This document shows, piece after piece, positions 1 through 9,229 of a stretch of DNA of 64,000 nucleotides. The notes below the pieces were generated by a model. That model made no database searches, had not been told where the DNA came from, and was given only the letters and a program-made list of their open reading frames with translations. Numbering within the stretch: position 1 is the first letter of the stretch; each line of letters opens with the position of its first letter. This DNA comes from CAIJMU01 sp035530275 (GTDB taxonomy: Bacteria; Spirochaetota; Spirochaetia; Treponematales; Rectinemataceae). The position numbers and the translations under genes were made by a program. The stretch is taken from NCBI GenBank assembly GCA_035530275.1, contig DATKVC010000023.1:1-64000 (forward strand), in the 5' to 3' direction.

Positions 1-3000
1 TCCGACTCGAGGGCCTTGGCGACTCTTCTTTGCTCATCAGCTTTTTGAAGTAGATCCAAATCCGCGGGCAACTCCGCGGAGATCGAGGGAGCGGTTTCGA
101 TCGGGGCGACGCCCGGAGAGGGGGTCTCAACAAAAGGCGCACTATTCGGATTGGTCGTTTGAGGTGCGGGAGTTGGCATAGGGCTCGCCTCCACCGCAGG
201 CGCCGGGCTCTCTTCCATCGCGGGCATGGGGCTCTCTTCCACCGCGGGCGCCGGGCTCTCTTCCACCGCGGGCATGGGGCTCTCTTCCGCCGCGGGCGCC
301 GGGCTCTCTTCCACCGCGGGCATGGGGCTCTCTTCCACCGCGGGCGCCGGGCTTGCCTCCACCGCGGGCGCCAGGCTCTCTTCCACCGCGGGCGCCGGGC
401 TCTCTTCCGCCGCAGGCGCCGGGCTCTCTTCCACTGCGGGCGCCGGGCTCTCTTCCACCGCGGGCGCCGGGCTCTCTTCCACCGCAGGCGCCGGGCTGAT
501 ATCGAGCGCGGGGGTAGGCTGCGCTTCCGGCGAAAGCGCCGCGTTTGACGCGGGCGTCTCATCGATTCCGGATACGACTTCAGGGTTTGCAATTCTGGTA
601 GGTACGAGGGGCACCTGTGGCAATGAAGTTGGAGCAGGCTCGGCAAGTGCGGCGGACGATGTCTCCGAAGTTGGTGCCGGAACGGGCTCTGCTGCCGCGA
701 CAGGTGAAGGCGATGCCGCAGGCAGAGGCGCCAACGCCATTTGAGGCGCTGGCAACGGGGCTGGTTCAGCTGTTGCTTCAGGAAGAGGCGTTGCCACAGG
801 CATCGGCGTCGCCGCAGGCGGAGGGGCTAACGCCGCTTGAGGCGCCGGCAACGGGGCCGGTTCAGCAGTGGCTTTTGGCAGAAGCGTGGCCATAGGCGTC
901 GCCGCAAGCGCCGGAGACCCAACAGGCTCGGGCTTTGTCGCTTCCTGAAGGCCATCACTCGGAGCGGCAGCTGAGATGGCAGTGGGAGAGCCTGATACAA
1001 TTCCGTTCGTGGCTGCGGTCTTTGTCGAGTCTCCTTGTTTGGCGACAGTTGCCGATTCCGCTGGTCCAGCCGCGGGGAGCGCGGCACTCGCCAAAGCAGG
1101 CGCGGGTATTTTCGCCCATGTCACCGATGAGGCCCGATCGGCAAGCGAAAATGCCCTTCCCTGCCCGCCGAATATCGAAGCGAGGTAGCCGAATTTCCCC
1201 GCGAGCGATGGGTCGAGGATTTTCAATCTCGCGTAATCCGCGTCTGAACCTTCGAAATCCTCGAGTTCATATTCGCAGCGAACCTTGCCGAGGAGAGCCT
1301 GGGATGACTTCGGGTCGTTCTTCCAAGCGTACTGATAATAGGTGAGGGCAAGTTTATAGTCCTTGCGAAGGAAGGCGACATTGCCGAGGTTCGTCCAAGC
1401 CTGGAGGCACTGGGCCTTGGCGCTGTCCGAGAAACTTTGCCAGGCCTGCTTGAGCAGGCCGAACTCGGCATAAAGAATACCTAGTTCATTCGCCGATTGT
1501 TCGGGCCTCATCCCCTTGTCGGCGACGCGAAGTCGTTCGACCCTCCCTTCGATCTCCCTAACCACGAATCGGTCGAGGGAAGCGTCAAAGGCGACAGCGG
1601 AATCCGCCTCGCCAGGCAGGTTGAATCGCGGATTGACCCCGGGGAAGGATGCGGGCGGATATATTTTCCAGCAATCGGGCAAGGTATAGAAGGCGACAGT
1701 CCCGGCGACGCTGTTGTCGATCCATTCCTTCGCGGCGACCCTCCAAGCCTTTATGAAACCGTCGGCGACCATGGTGATCTCGACTGGTATCCAGACCCGC
1801 CCTTCGCGATAGATGAGTAGATTCTGGTCGTAGAAAGTCGAACGGGCCGTCGCCTCATCGAGTCCGGTATCGAAGGCGGCGAAGATATGGCCAGGGATCG
1901 TTATGAATGCCGCGTCGATGCCCACCGATTGCATTAGCGAGGCGAAAAGGATGGCCAAATCCGAACAGTCTCCGCCGCGGTTCTCCAGGGTCTGATGGGG
2001 AAATTGCACGGAATCGATGTAGTCCTTGATCCCGTGTTTGACCGAATAGTCGTTGGCCGGTACTACCACATAATTGAGACCATACAGGCGTTCGGCCTCG
2101 AACATTCCGATCGCGTATTGCAGAGGCTTGTTGATGTCTCCTCGCAGTCTGTCGCGCACGATGCCAGAGGCGAATCTGGCAAACCAGAGAGCTGCGGGAT
2201 TCTTAGGAGAGACGAAGGAAGCGGCACGTCTGTCGTCCGACCAGGTGATGGCGTTCCGATGATGCATGCGAAAATCGATCGGCGTCCGGAAAGATCTCTC
2301 CGAGCCGAGGAAATTGAATTTGACAATCACCTCGCCCTTGGCGTCGATTCCTTGGGTGATATCGAGGACGCTATCGTTGAAGAGCGCCTTTATCGGAACC
2401 TCGATCGTCCCCCCTTTGGGGATCGCTTCCAAGGTCGCACAGACCTTGGGCTGGTCCATAAATCCCGGCGCGTTGAAAGATATGGTGACGTTCCGTATCG
2501 CCGCGTCCTCGCGGTTGACTATGTCGACCTTGCCGAATGGCTCATCATTGTAATAGGCGTACAGCGACGGGAAGACCGCGTCGAGGCGAGGGTTCTCGAC
2601 GGAGACCTTCGTTTTCGCTCCGCTTATGGCGGAGAGATTGAGGCTGAACCAGATCCCGGCTTCAAAAATGCTGAGGATCGGCGCAGTCGTTCCGAGATAG
2701 GTCGAATAACCACCACTCGCGGAGAGAGTCAGCAAGGGGGATATCCGAAATCCCGAGCCCAGCCTCGCGCCGGCCGCGAAGGAGGTTCCACCGCCTCCAG
2801 CGAAGTAAAGTTCCGCCAATCCTCCCATCGCATCGAGTCGGAGTGAAAGGCGATCGACAGGTCGCACGAGGAGACCGATTCCGACATCGCCCTCGCCCGC
2901 AGCAAGCGAACCCGAGCCTCCGGCGTAGGGAATCGTGACGTACATGCCCCGAACGAAGGGTCGCAGCCACTCGGTGGCCGTAATCTCGATCGAAGCGCCC

Positions 3001-3203
3001 GAACCGTAGCCTAGATCGCCATAGAGCTTTTTCGAAGCGCCTGTCAAGGAATCCTTGTAGGTGTCGAGGGGGAAATACAATTCCGCCAAGGTCCTAATAT
3101 GGAATGCGGGGCCGTCTTGCGCACTGCCGACAGTCGTCGACAAGGCGAGGACTGCCACGATCGCCGTTATGATCGGCGAAAGACGGCTGCTCCGATCGTT
3201 CAT
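1..3203 (-). CDS. Secreted TPR protein with intact transglutaminase-like core and Pro/Ala repeat tail (3' partial)
   Basis: The frame stays open from an ATG at 3203 to the window edge, about 1067 codons, so the C-terminus is missing. A hydrophobic N-terminal stretch (about residues 10-30) ending in SAQD looks like a signal peptide. Residues about 35-190 resemble an outer-membrane beta-barrel-like domain, as in the neighbouring paralogue. A transglutaminase-like core follows: Cys413 in GGDCSDLA, His439 in IPGHIFAAFD and Glu475 in WIPVEIT form a plausible catalytic triad. TPR-like helices follow (LGILYAEFG, LGNVAFLRKDYKLALTYYQ). The last 350 residues are Pro/Ala/Glu-rich, with two repeat types. 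The gene overlaps the upstream paralogue by 4 bp (ATGA), so they are co-transcribed. Protease, transamidase or structural roles are all possible; the substrate is unknown. Confidence 0.8.
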   Translation of the reverse strand, partial: MNDRSSRLSPIITAIVAVLALSTTVGSAQDGPAFHIRTLAELYFPLDTYKDSLTGASKKLYGDLGYGSGASIEITATEWLRPFVRGMYVTIPYAGGSGSLAAGEGDVGIGLLVRPVDRLSLRLDAMGGLAELYFAGGGGTSFAAGARLGSGFRISPLLTLSASGGYSTYLGTTAPILSIFEAGIWFSLNLSAISGAKTKVSVENPRLDAVFPSLYAYYNDEPFGKVDIVNREDAAIRNVTISFNAPGFMDQPKVCATLEAIPKGGTIEVPIKALFNDSVLDITQGIDAKGEVIVKFNFLGSERSFRTPIDFRMHHRNAITWSDDRRAASFVSPKNPAALWFARFASGIVRDRLRGDINKPLQYAIGMFEAERLYGLNYVVVPANDYSVKHGIKDYIDSVQFPHQTLENRGGDCSDLAILFASLMQSVGIDAAFITIPGHIFAAFDTGLDEATARSTFYDQNLLIYREGRVWIPVEITMVADGFIKAWRVAAKEWIDNSVAGTVAFYTLPDCWKIYPPASFPGVNPRFNLPGEADSAVAFDASLDRFVVREIEGRVERLRVADKGMRPEQSANELGILYAEFGLLKQAWQSFSDSAKAQCLQAWTNLGNVAFLRKDYKLALTYYQYAWKNDPKSSQALLGKVRCEYELEDFEGSDADYARLKILDPSLAGKFGYLASIFGGQGRAFSLADRASSVTWAKIPAPALASAALPAAGPAESATVAKQGDSTKTAATNGIVSGSPTAISAAAPSDGLQEATKPEPVGSPALAATPMATLLPKATAEPAPLPAPQAALAPPPAATPMPVATPLPEATAEPAPLPAPQMALAPLPAASPSPVAAAEPVPAPTSETSSAALAEPAPTSLPQVPLVPTRIANPEVVSGIDETPASNAALSPEAQPTPALDISPAPAVEESPAPAVEESPAPAVEESPAPAAEESPAPAVEESLAPAVEASPAPAVEESPMPAVEESPAPAAEESPMPAVEESPAPAVEESPMPAMEESPAPAVEASPMPTPAPQTTNPNSAPFVETPSPGVAPIETAPSISAELPADLDLLQKADEQRRVAKALES
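179..505 (-). repeat. 24-bp tandem repeat, about 13.5 copies, coding an 8-residue SPAPAVEE unit
   Basis: Within the transglutaminase/TPR gene a 24-bp unit repeats about 13.5 times, giving SPAPAVEE with variants such as SPMPAVEE, SLAPAVEA and SPAPAAEE. The unit is a multiple of three, so copy-number change would keep the frame and alter tail length. A second, more degenerate Pro/Ala repeat (ATAEPAPLPAPQ, at least twice) is coded at about 720-900. Tails like this often act as flexible spacers across the periplasm or cell wall; that is inference. Confidence 0.9.
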
Positions 3204-5308
3204 TCTCCATCGTCCCACACCATGCCTCCGCCCCTGTCGGCAGCGGCGGAGGAAGCACGCAGGGCCGCCCTCGCATCCACCTTGGATGAAAGATAGGCGT
3301 AGCGCTCTGCAAGTGCTTGATCCAAGATCTTGACCTTGGCGTACAGGGAATCGGCCTCGGCATAGGCGTCAAGTTCATAACGGGTCCGGGCGAGGCCGAT
3401 GAGAGCCGCCTTGTTGCCTGGCTGGACATCGAGTGCCTTCTGGAACCAGGATGCGGCCGTTTCGTAGTCTTTCATGAGGAATGCGACGTTCGCGAGATTG
3501 ACCAAGGCAGGTACGGTCCCCAGGGCAACCGCCTTTGAAAACTCCGCACGCGCTTCCGTGTACATTCCGTATTGGGCGTATATGATGCCGAGGGAGTTGT
3601 GCTGCCTGCCCGTTCCCGTGCCCTCGAAGGCCGAAGTCAAACGCTTCACCTTCGGCGCAACTTCGACGGCAACGAACCTGGAAAGCGTGCTTTCGAAAGC
3701 CTGGGAAATCGTCCCCTCGGCCGGTTTTACCGGCGAGAAAGCTACATTGGGAATGGCAACCGGTTGGTATTTCTTCCAGGCATCTTCCAATTGCACTAAT
3801 CTCGGCGAGTCGCCTCGACGTACGCTCTCGTTCCAAAGATTCGCCCCTCCTTGCCAGGCCGGGAGAAAGCCTTCGCGGATCAGGGAGGGACGCAGCGGGA
3901 CCCAAGCCTTCCCGGAATCGAAGATGAAGTTGGAGATCGTGCCGAAGGTCGTGCGCGCCTGCGCCTCGTTCATGTCGAGGGGAAAGGCGACGATGCAATC
4001 CTCGGGAAGGGCGGCGATGGCGGCCGGGATTGCCACCGACTCGAGGGCCTCCGCGAAGAGCAGGGCCAGGGCGTCCGAGTCGCCCGACTTGTAGGTAAGG
4101 GTCTGCCAGGGGTACTGGATATAGGCCAATCTACTCGAATCTCGGACGGCCGCGGTATAGGGAACCGAGGGATCGGGCGACCAATTCACTCCATAGACGC
4201 GAAGGCCCTCGAAGAGCCCCATTCCATATTGAAGGGACTTGTCGATTTCTGGCCTCGCGCTGATGCGTACGAGACCCGCGATGTATTTCGAGAGACCCAG
4301 CATCACCGGGTCCTGAGGTGACACGAAAGCAGCCGCTATGTCGGGATCTTGCCACGTGGCAGCGTTTCGATTGTTGAAGACGACGGTCACGACTTCCGTA
4401 ACGCTTCGCGTGGCGTCAAGGACCTTGTAGTCGATCCGAATCTGGCCTTGAATTTTGGTGGTCTCCGAGAAAGCCAATGGCCTCTCGTTGAGATTCGCGA
4501 AGATCGGCGTTTCGACATGGCCGCCCCTTTGTACCAAGGGGATATTCGCGCAATCGGCAGGGCGCGACGTGTAATCGCCGGCGGCAAAACTGACCTTTAC
4601 GTCGCGGATTTCCGCCGCCTCGTCGTTCACGATTCGGAGGGTCCCAAGCGGGTCAAGGGCGCCCTTGTACCAAAGTATTGGAAAGAGCGACTTCTGATTG
4701 ACTACGGCCAAGGAGAGGCCGCTCGCCTCCCCGAAAAGCCGATCCAAACCAAGACTGACCGTGACTCCGGCCGAGATTGCCTTGAAAATGGGAGCCTGGC
4801 TTCCGAGTATTTGGGAATAGCCGATATCGGCGAGGAGGCTGAAGGAAGGGCCGAAGCGATAGCCGATTTCGGCGCCGGCCTTCCAATACGGGGCGAAACC
4901 GGAAATACCATCTGCGATGTTGGTTTTCGGCACGCTGACCCAGGCCAATCCGCCGGAGCCGCCAAGTCTCAATGAAAGTCGCGGCAAAGGGAAGGAATAG
5001 AAGAAAAGACCGGGACCCGCTTCGACGAAACTCATTGAGCTCGAAACATTATTCAGGGGAATCAAGCCAACGGCGCCTTCGATGGAAGGGCTCAGGAAAC
5101 CGAAAAAGGAGAGGTCGACGGAGATATTTGCGCCGAAACCGGGGGTATAGAGCTCCAATCCAGTGCCCGAAGCGGCGACGTTCCCGGTAGGAAGCCACAC
5201 CTCCGGCTCAAGCCTTGCACCGAGATGTGGGGCAGCTGAAAGCGTAAATGCGCTCCCCGCAACCACGAAAACCGCGCCTAAAATCCAACCGGCGCATCCA
5301 GACTTCAT
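3200..5308 (-). CDS. Secreted TPR protein, paralogue with degenerate transglutaminase-like core
   Basis: 702 codons from ATG 5308; a GTG at 5317 is possible, but an AAAGG Shine-Dalgarno stretch lies just before the ATG and overlaps that GTG. Domains match the downstream gene: signal peptide (residues about 5-27), barrel-like region (about 30-190), a beta-rich middle, a transglutaminase-like core, and TPR helices near the end (LGIIYAQYGMYTEARAEFSKA, VNLANVAFLMKDYETAASWFQ). All three catalytic positions are changed: Cys to Ser411 (SGDSDALA), His to Asp437 and Glu to Arg473 (WVPLRPS). It should therefore be inactive and may be a partner or regulator of the active paralogue. It lacks the long repeat tail. 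A promoter sits just upstream. Confidence 0.85.
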   Translation of the reverse strand: MKSGCAGWILGAVFVVAGSAFTLSAAPHLGARLEPEVWLPTGNVAASGTGLELYTPGFGANISVDLSFFGFLSPSIEGAVGLIPLNNVSSSMSFVEAGPGLFFYSFPLPRLSLRLGGSGGLAWVSVPKTNIADGISGFAPYWKAGAEIGYRFGPSFSLLADIGYSQILGSQAPIFKAISAGVTVSLGLDRLFGEASGLSLAVVNQKSLFPILWYKGALDPLGTLRIVNDEAAEIRDVKVSFAAGDYTSRPADCANIPLVQRGGHVETPIFANLNERPLAFSETTKIQGQIRIDYKVLDATRSVTEVVTVVFNNRNAATWQDPDIAAAFVSPQDPVMLGLSKYIAGLVRISARPEIDKSLQYGMGLFEGLRVYGVNWSPDPSVPYTAAVRDSSRLAYIQYPWQTLTYKSGDSDALALLFAEALESVAIPAAIAALPEDCIVAFPLDMNEAQARTTFGTISNFIFDSGKAWVPLRPSLIREGFLPAWQGGANLWNESVRRGDSPRLVQLEDAWKKYQPVAIPNVAFSPVKPAEGTISQAFESTLSRFVAVEVAPKVKRLTSAFEGTGTGRQHNSLGIIYAQYGMYTEARAEFSKAVALGTVPALVNLANVAFLMKDYETAASWFQKALDVQPGNKAALIGLARTRYELDAYAEADSLYAKVKILDQALAERYAYLSSKVDARAALRASSAAADRGGGMVWDDGE

Positions 5309-5337
5309 GGTGTGCACCTTTATGGAATGATGCTTTA

Positions 5338-5367
5338 ATTATAGCGTTCACAGAGGGAGGAAAACAA
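5338..5367 (-). promoter_or_regulatory. Sigma70-type promoter of the transglutaminase-like gene pair
   Basis: On the minus strand TTGTTT (5367-5362), an 18-bp spacer and a perfect TATAAT (5343-5338) lie about 30 bp before the start codon. It probably drives both overlapping genes. Confidence 0.6.
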
Positions 5368-5560
5368 AGAAAAAGTAACTTTCCGGAGAATCCATGAAGT
5401 CAGCAGACACTATTGCCTATCCGCATCGCTTGCCCGTCGGAAGTTCCACATCAGAGGACCGAGTCCGGCCTTTTCTCGACGCCCCCTCGTATCGGCACCT
5501 CGCCTACAACGTGGGAATGAACCAGCTGCGCGCGGTAGTGAAAAATGGCGCCATCGCCTT

Positions 5561-6478
5561 TCAGCGAGAGCCGAACCGTCCCCTCGACCCGGCGTAAATC
5601 AGCACCGCCCCGATCACGGCGACGAAGGCCACGATCAAAGCCGGCGTCAGCTCCTCGCGATAAACGAAGAGCCCGAGGATGAGCTGCATCGAAGGCGACA
5701 CGTACTGGATGAAACCCAGTCGCTGGAGCGTGATACGGTTGGCCGCGAAGGCGAAGGTGATGAGGGGAATTGCCGTCACAGGTCCCGCGACGACGAGCAG
5801 AATGTTGGCCCCGACATCGGGGCCGCCGAAGGCTCCCGCGCCGGCGGAGTGTCTCCATATGAGATAAGCCAGTGCGATCGGCGTCACGGTAAGGGTTTCG
5901 GCGGCGAGGCCCGTCATCGGATCGAGGCCGGCCTGTTTCTTGACGAGGCCATAGAATCCGAAAGTGAAGGCGAGTATCAGCGAAATCCAGGGCGGCGATC
6001 CCAGGATGATGGTCGCCGCGATCACACCGGCCGCAGCGATGCCGATCGCCGCCATTGTAAAGCCATCGAGCTTCTCGCGAAGGAACAAGGCCCCGAGGGC
6101 GACCGAAACGAGGGGATTGATGTAGTAACCGAGGGCCGATTGGGCAATATTGCCGTTGTCGACGGCCCAGATATAGACGCCCCAGTTCGTGGTGACGAGG
6201 AGGGCGGCCACGAAAGCGACCGCGAGGCGTTTACGATTTGCGAGAAGTGAAAGGAGGCCCGAAAAGCCCCCTCGGAACGCAAGAAGAAAGACCGTGAATA
6301 GGGCTGCCCATACTATGCGATGGGACAGCACCTGAAATGGGTCGATCGCCTCGAGCCTCTTCCAATAGAGCGGAAAGAGTCCCCACATCCCATAGGTGGC
6401 GAATGCCGCGATCGTTCCACCCTTTGACTGGAGAAAGGCTGTATTCGATGATGAGAGCAGGCCCCCGGGCTTATCCAT
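5561..6478 (-). CDS. rarD: EamA/RarD-type permease
   Basis: An integral membrane protein of about 305 residues with some ten hydrophobic segments. The opening GTIAAFATYGMWGLFPLYWK and the block LSHRIVWAALFT are characteristic of RarD (chloramphenicol-sensitive protein) in the drug/metabolite transporter superfamily. The substrate is not known for the family. The frame is open to 6583, but ATG 6478 is preferred: it follows a GAGG stretch, and the extra 35 residues would be coded by AT-rich DNA shared with the divergent cytochrome gene. The gene stands alone. Confidence 0.85.
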   Translation of the reverse strand: MDKPGGLLSSSNTAFLQSKGGTIAAFATYGMWGLFPLYWKRLEAIDPFQVLSHRIVWAALFTVFLLAFRGGFSGLLSLLANRKRLAVAFVAALLVTTNWGVYIWAVDNGNIAQSALGYYINPLVSVALGALFLREKLDGFTMAAIGIAAAGVIAATIILGSPPWISLILAFTFGFYGLVKKQAGLDPMTGLAAETLTVTPIALAYLIWRHSAGAGAFGGPDVGANILLVVAGPVTAIPLITFAFAANRITLQRLGFIQYVSPSMQLILGLFVYREELTPALIVAFVAVIGAVLIYAGSRGRFGSR

Positions 6479-6681
6479 GCCGGGAGGATACCTCGGAGCG
6501 ACTTTAATGGAAAAGCCGGTCCTTCCAGAGTCAAGATTCCTGGTAAAAAAATATGAAAAGTGTAACAAATGTTCGCGTGCCAACTTTGTGCGTCCGCAAT
6601 AGTTGGGGGAGGTTCAGAGTTCTGTCGGCAATTCTGCTCACAGACGGGATGACCGAAAGCAAAGTCGAAGGAGGAGTCGTG

Positions 6682-8247
6682 ATGTTTCTACCTGAACGCA
6701 AATTCTGTGCGGCGGTGATCGGAGCCTTTTTGGTTCTCTTCGTCCCCGCGGTTTTTGCCGACACCGCCGCCGCGAAAAGCGACGGAAGTGAAGCCTGTAT
6801 AGCCTGCCATTCGGGCACTTCCCCCGCCCTTGTCATGGACTGGCAGAGCTCGCGCCACGCGGCCGCCGGCGTCGGCTGTCTTTCCTGCCACGCGGTCAGC
6901 AAGACTGACGTGCGAGCGGGCAACCACATGGGATTCACCGTTACCGACATCGTCACTCCCAAGGACTGCTCGAAGTGCCATCAGAAGGAGTACGACGAAT
7001 TCGAGGTCAGCCACCATGCCAAGGCCGGCGACATCATGGCGAGCCTCGACAACGTCCTCGCCGAAAAGGCCGCGGGCATGCCCGGCAACATCGCCGACGC
7101 CTCGGACGCCTGCTGGCAGTGCCACGGTTCCACCGTCAAGTTCCAGAAAGACGCCAAGGGACAGATGATCTACGATTCCGAGACGGGTTTCCCGAAACTC
7201 CTGGCTTCGAGTTGGCCCAACTCCGGCATCGGACGCCTCAACCCCGACGGCTCGAAGGGCAGCTGCAACGCCTGCCATTCGAAGCATAACTTCTCGATCG
7301 CGATGGCCCGCTCCCCCGAGAGCTGCGGCAAGTGCCACCTCGGTCCCGATCATCCCCAGGCTGAAATCTACGCCGAGTCGAAGCACGGCATCGCCTTCGC
7401 CGTCAACCGCGACAAGATGAACCTCGACAAGGAAGGCGACTGGGTCCTCGGCAAGGACTATTCCGCCGCCCCGACCTGCGCCACCTGCCATGTCGGTTCC
7501 TACACCACCGCCGACGGCACCGTCGTCCCGAGCAGCCACGACGTCGGCGCCCGCATCAGCTGGACGAACAGGCCGATCGTGAGCGCGAAGATCAACCGCG
7601 TCGTCTTTACCGACGGTTTCGAGGACGACTATCCCTCGACCCAGGCCCTCCCCGCGATCGGCGCCAAGCTCGAGACCACGGAGAACAGGTTCTCAAACGG
7701 CAAATTCGCCCCCGCCAAGGTCACGCGCACCGTCGCAAAGATCATAACTTGGCAGGAGCGACGCGATACCATGAAGGGTGTCTGCCTCAACTGCCACGGC
7801 GTCTCCCAGGTCAACAACTTCTACGACCAGTACGACGACCTCGTGAACCTCTATGACGACAAGTTCGCCAAGATCGGCAACCAGCTCATGAACGATCTCC
7901 TGGCCGACAAGGTGCTCAAGGCGAACGCCCCCTACGAGAAGAAACTCCAGTGGACCTGGTACGAACTCTGGCACCACGAGGGAAGGCGCGCGCGGATGGG
8001 CGCCTCGATGATGGGACCCGACTATGTCAACTGGCACGGCATGTACGAGGTCGCCCAGGTCTTCTACACCGGCTTCCTGCCCGAGGTCATCGACGCTGCC
8101 GCGGACGTCAGCCCCGCGATGAAGAAGAAATACGAGGACAAGGTCGCCGCCATCCTCGCGAGGCCGGAAAACCAATGGATCCACGGTCTCACGCCGGAGC
8201 AGGCCAAGGCCCTCAAGGACAGCTATCTGCAGAAATACGGAGACTAG
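6682..8247 (+). CDS. Octaheme c-type cytochrome, hydroxylamine oxidoreductase (HAO)-like
   Basis: 521 residues with a signal peptide (hydrophobic stretch at about 10-27, cleavage near FADTAA), so periplasmic. Eight CXXCH heme motifs start at Cys39, 66, 96, 144, 195, 215, 266 and 368; their number and spacing fit the HAO/octaheme family. The C-terminal block MMGPDYVNWHGMYEV is also typical. Relatives either oxidise hydroxylamine or, without the tyrosine cross-link, reduce nitrite or hydroxylamine to ammonium; in an apparently fermentative or anaerobic lineage the reductive role is likelier (inference). ATG 6682 is preferred to an upstream start at 6553 because AGGAGG lies just before it and the signal peptide follows at once. 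No quinol-oxidising NapC/NrfH partner and no heme-ligation genes are nearby. A terminator follows. Confidence 0.85.
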   Translation: MFLPERKFCAAVIGAFLVLFVPAVFADTAAAKSDGSEACIACHSGTSPALVMDWQSSRHAAAGVGCLSCHAVSKTDVRAGNHMGFTVTDIVTPKDCSKCHQKEYDEFEVSHHAKAGDIMASLDNVLAEKAAGMPGNIADASDACWQCHGSTVKFQKDAKGQMIYDSETGFPKLLASSWPNSGIGRLNPDGSKGSCNACHSKHNFSIAMARSPESCGKCHLGPDHPQAEIYAESKHGIAFAVNRDKMNLDKEGDWVLGKDYSAAPTCATCHVGSYTTADGTVVPSSHDVGARISWTNRPIVSAKINRVVFTDGFEDDYPSTQALPAIGAKLETTENRFSNGKFAPAKVTRTVAKIITWQERRDTMKGVCLNCHGVSQVNNFYDQYDDLVNLYDDKFAKIGNQLMNDLLADKVLKANAPYEKKLQWTWYELWHHEGRRARMGASMMGPDYVNWHGMYEVAQVFYTGFLPEVIDAAADVSPAMKKKYEDKVAAILARPENQWIHGLTPEQAKALKDSYLQKYGD

Positions 8248-8280
8248 GGCTGCGAAAAGCGCAAAACAGCCCTCGAAACG

Positions 8281-8311
8281 AAGACCGGAGCCGCGTGGCT
8301 CCGGTCTTTTT
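8281..8311 (+). terminator. Rho-independent terminator of the octaheme cytochrome gene
   Basis: Perfect hairpin with arms AAGACCGGAGCC and GGCTCCGGTCTT, loop GCGT and a T-run, 34 bp after the stop codon. Confidence 0.9.
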
Positions 8312-8365
8312 GTTGGCTTTCCGTAGGATGCACGGCCAAGGATTCGAGGAAGGGGTAATTAGGCC

Positions 8366-8911
8366 CTAATTGCGCTCTTTTTGCGGCACGATAAAGAGTT
8401 TCGATAAGTCGTAGCCTTGGGCTGTCGCCAGCTCGGCCATCTTGTCATAGGTTCCCTGGTCGAGAGTCGGGCTTCGCGAAAGGAACCAGAGGTACTTCCT
8501 CGAATTGTCACCGACGAGGGCCCATGAATAGTCCTGCTCATCGAGGCCGAAGATGAGGTAATCAGCGGCGAATGGCCAGAAAAACTGGACCTTGAGGGCG
8601 GCGGGCTTTGCAGGATCGGGAACCCACGCCACAGCCTTCGCATCGGTGTAGGGTCCATCGAGGGACTTCTTGAAGCCGCTGTTCTTGACGGCGATCCTTC
8701 CATCCTTCCTGATCGAATACTCGGCCGTCACCCCGACGAGATCCTTTTCAAAGGTTTGCTGGAATCGCGCAATCTCGTACCAACGGCCTACATAGCGAGC
8801 GGGATCCACCTGGGGCACGAGCTCGAGGGCAGGCAAGGTTTCCGCACCCACGAAAAGACTGCCGGCAAACAGGATCACTGCGACTAATGATCCGATTTTT
8901 GTAACATTCAT
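8366..8911 (-). CDS. blc: Lipocalin (Blc-like)
   Basis: 181 residues. The signature GRWYEIARFQQTFEKD and later blocks (GKF-like VKNSGF, DYSWALVGD, LWFLSRSPTL) identify a bacterial lipocalin of the Blc/apolipoprotein D group, which binds hydrophobic ligands such as fatty acids or lysophospholipids. The start at 8911 is set by AAAGGAGG. The N-terminus is a signal peptide (VAVILFAGSLFVGAE) without a lipobox cysteine, so unlike E. coli Blc it is probably soluble in the periplasm. It is divergent from the ferredoxin gene. Confidence 0.9.
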   Translation of the reverse strand: MNVTKIGSLVAVILFAGSLFVGAETLPALELVPQVDPARYVGRWYEIARFQQTFEKDLVGVTAEYSIRKDGRIAVKNSGFKKSLDGPYTDAKAVAWVPDPAKPAALKVQFFWPFAADYLIFGLDEQDYSWALVGDNSRKYLWFLSRSPTLDQGTYDKMAELATAQGYDLSKLFIVPQKERN

Positions 8912-9001
8912 CACGGTTCCTCCTTTAGCAATAGGAAGATACTCAAGGGGTGGATGAATGTCCATTCAGGAAGTTCCGCGCCAAGGCGGAAGGGAGGAGC
9001 G

Positions 9002-9229
9002 ATGAAGGTCGAAATCGATCGCGGGGGATGCATCGGCTGCGCGCTCTGCTGGACCGAATGTCCGGAAGTCTTCGAACAGGATCCCGACGACAGCCTCAGC
9101 CGAATCGTGGCGAAGTACCGAATTTCGGGTGACACCGGATGCGGCGAAGCGCCCGAAGCCCTTCGCGAAGGCGTCCAATCGGCCGCCGATGGCTGCCCGG
9201 TCGGGGTGATCTCCCTCGAGCGGGGGTAA
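9002..9229 (+). CDS. Small single-cluster [4Fe-4S] ferredoxin
   Basis: 75 residues. Cys10, Cys13, Cys16 (CIGCALC) and Cys65 (DGCPVG) match the four ligands of a single [4Fe-4S] cluster as in Thermotoga or Desulfovibrio ferredoxin I. Cys20 and Cys47 sit where those proteins carry a disulfide in place of the second cluster. It is a cytoplasmic low-potential electron carrier; the partner cannot be told from the context. The start at 9002 follows GGGAGG; a longer reading from 8954 is less likely. Confidence 0.9.
   Translation: MKVEIDRGGCIGCALCWTECPEVFEQDPDDSLSRIVAKYRISGDTGCGEAPEALREGVQSAADGCPVGVISLERG

Noticed and set aside
179..505. CRISPR-like array
   Set aside because: The repeats are contiguous 24-bp units without spacers and stay in frame in a protein gene.
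5394..5597. 67-codon plus-strand frame before rarD's 3' end
   Set aside because: It overlaps the rarD end, shows no recognisable domain, and its start lies in the promoter region of the opposite gene.
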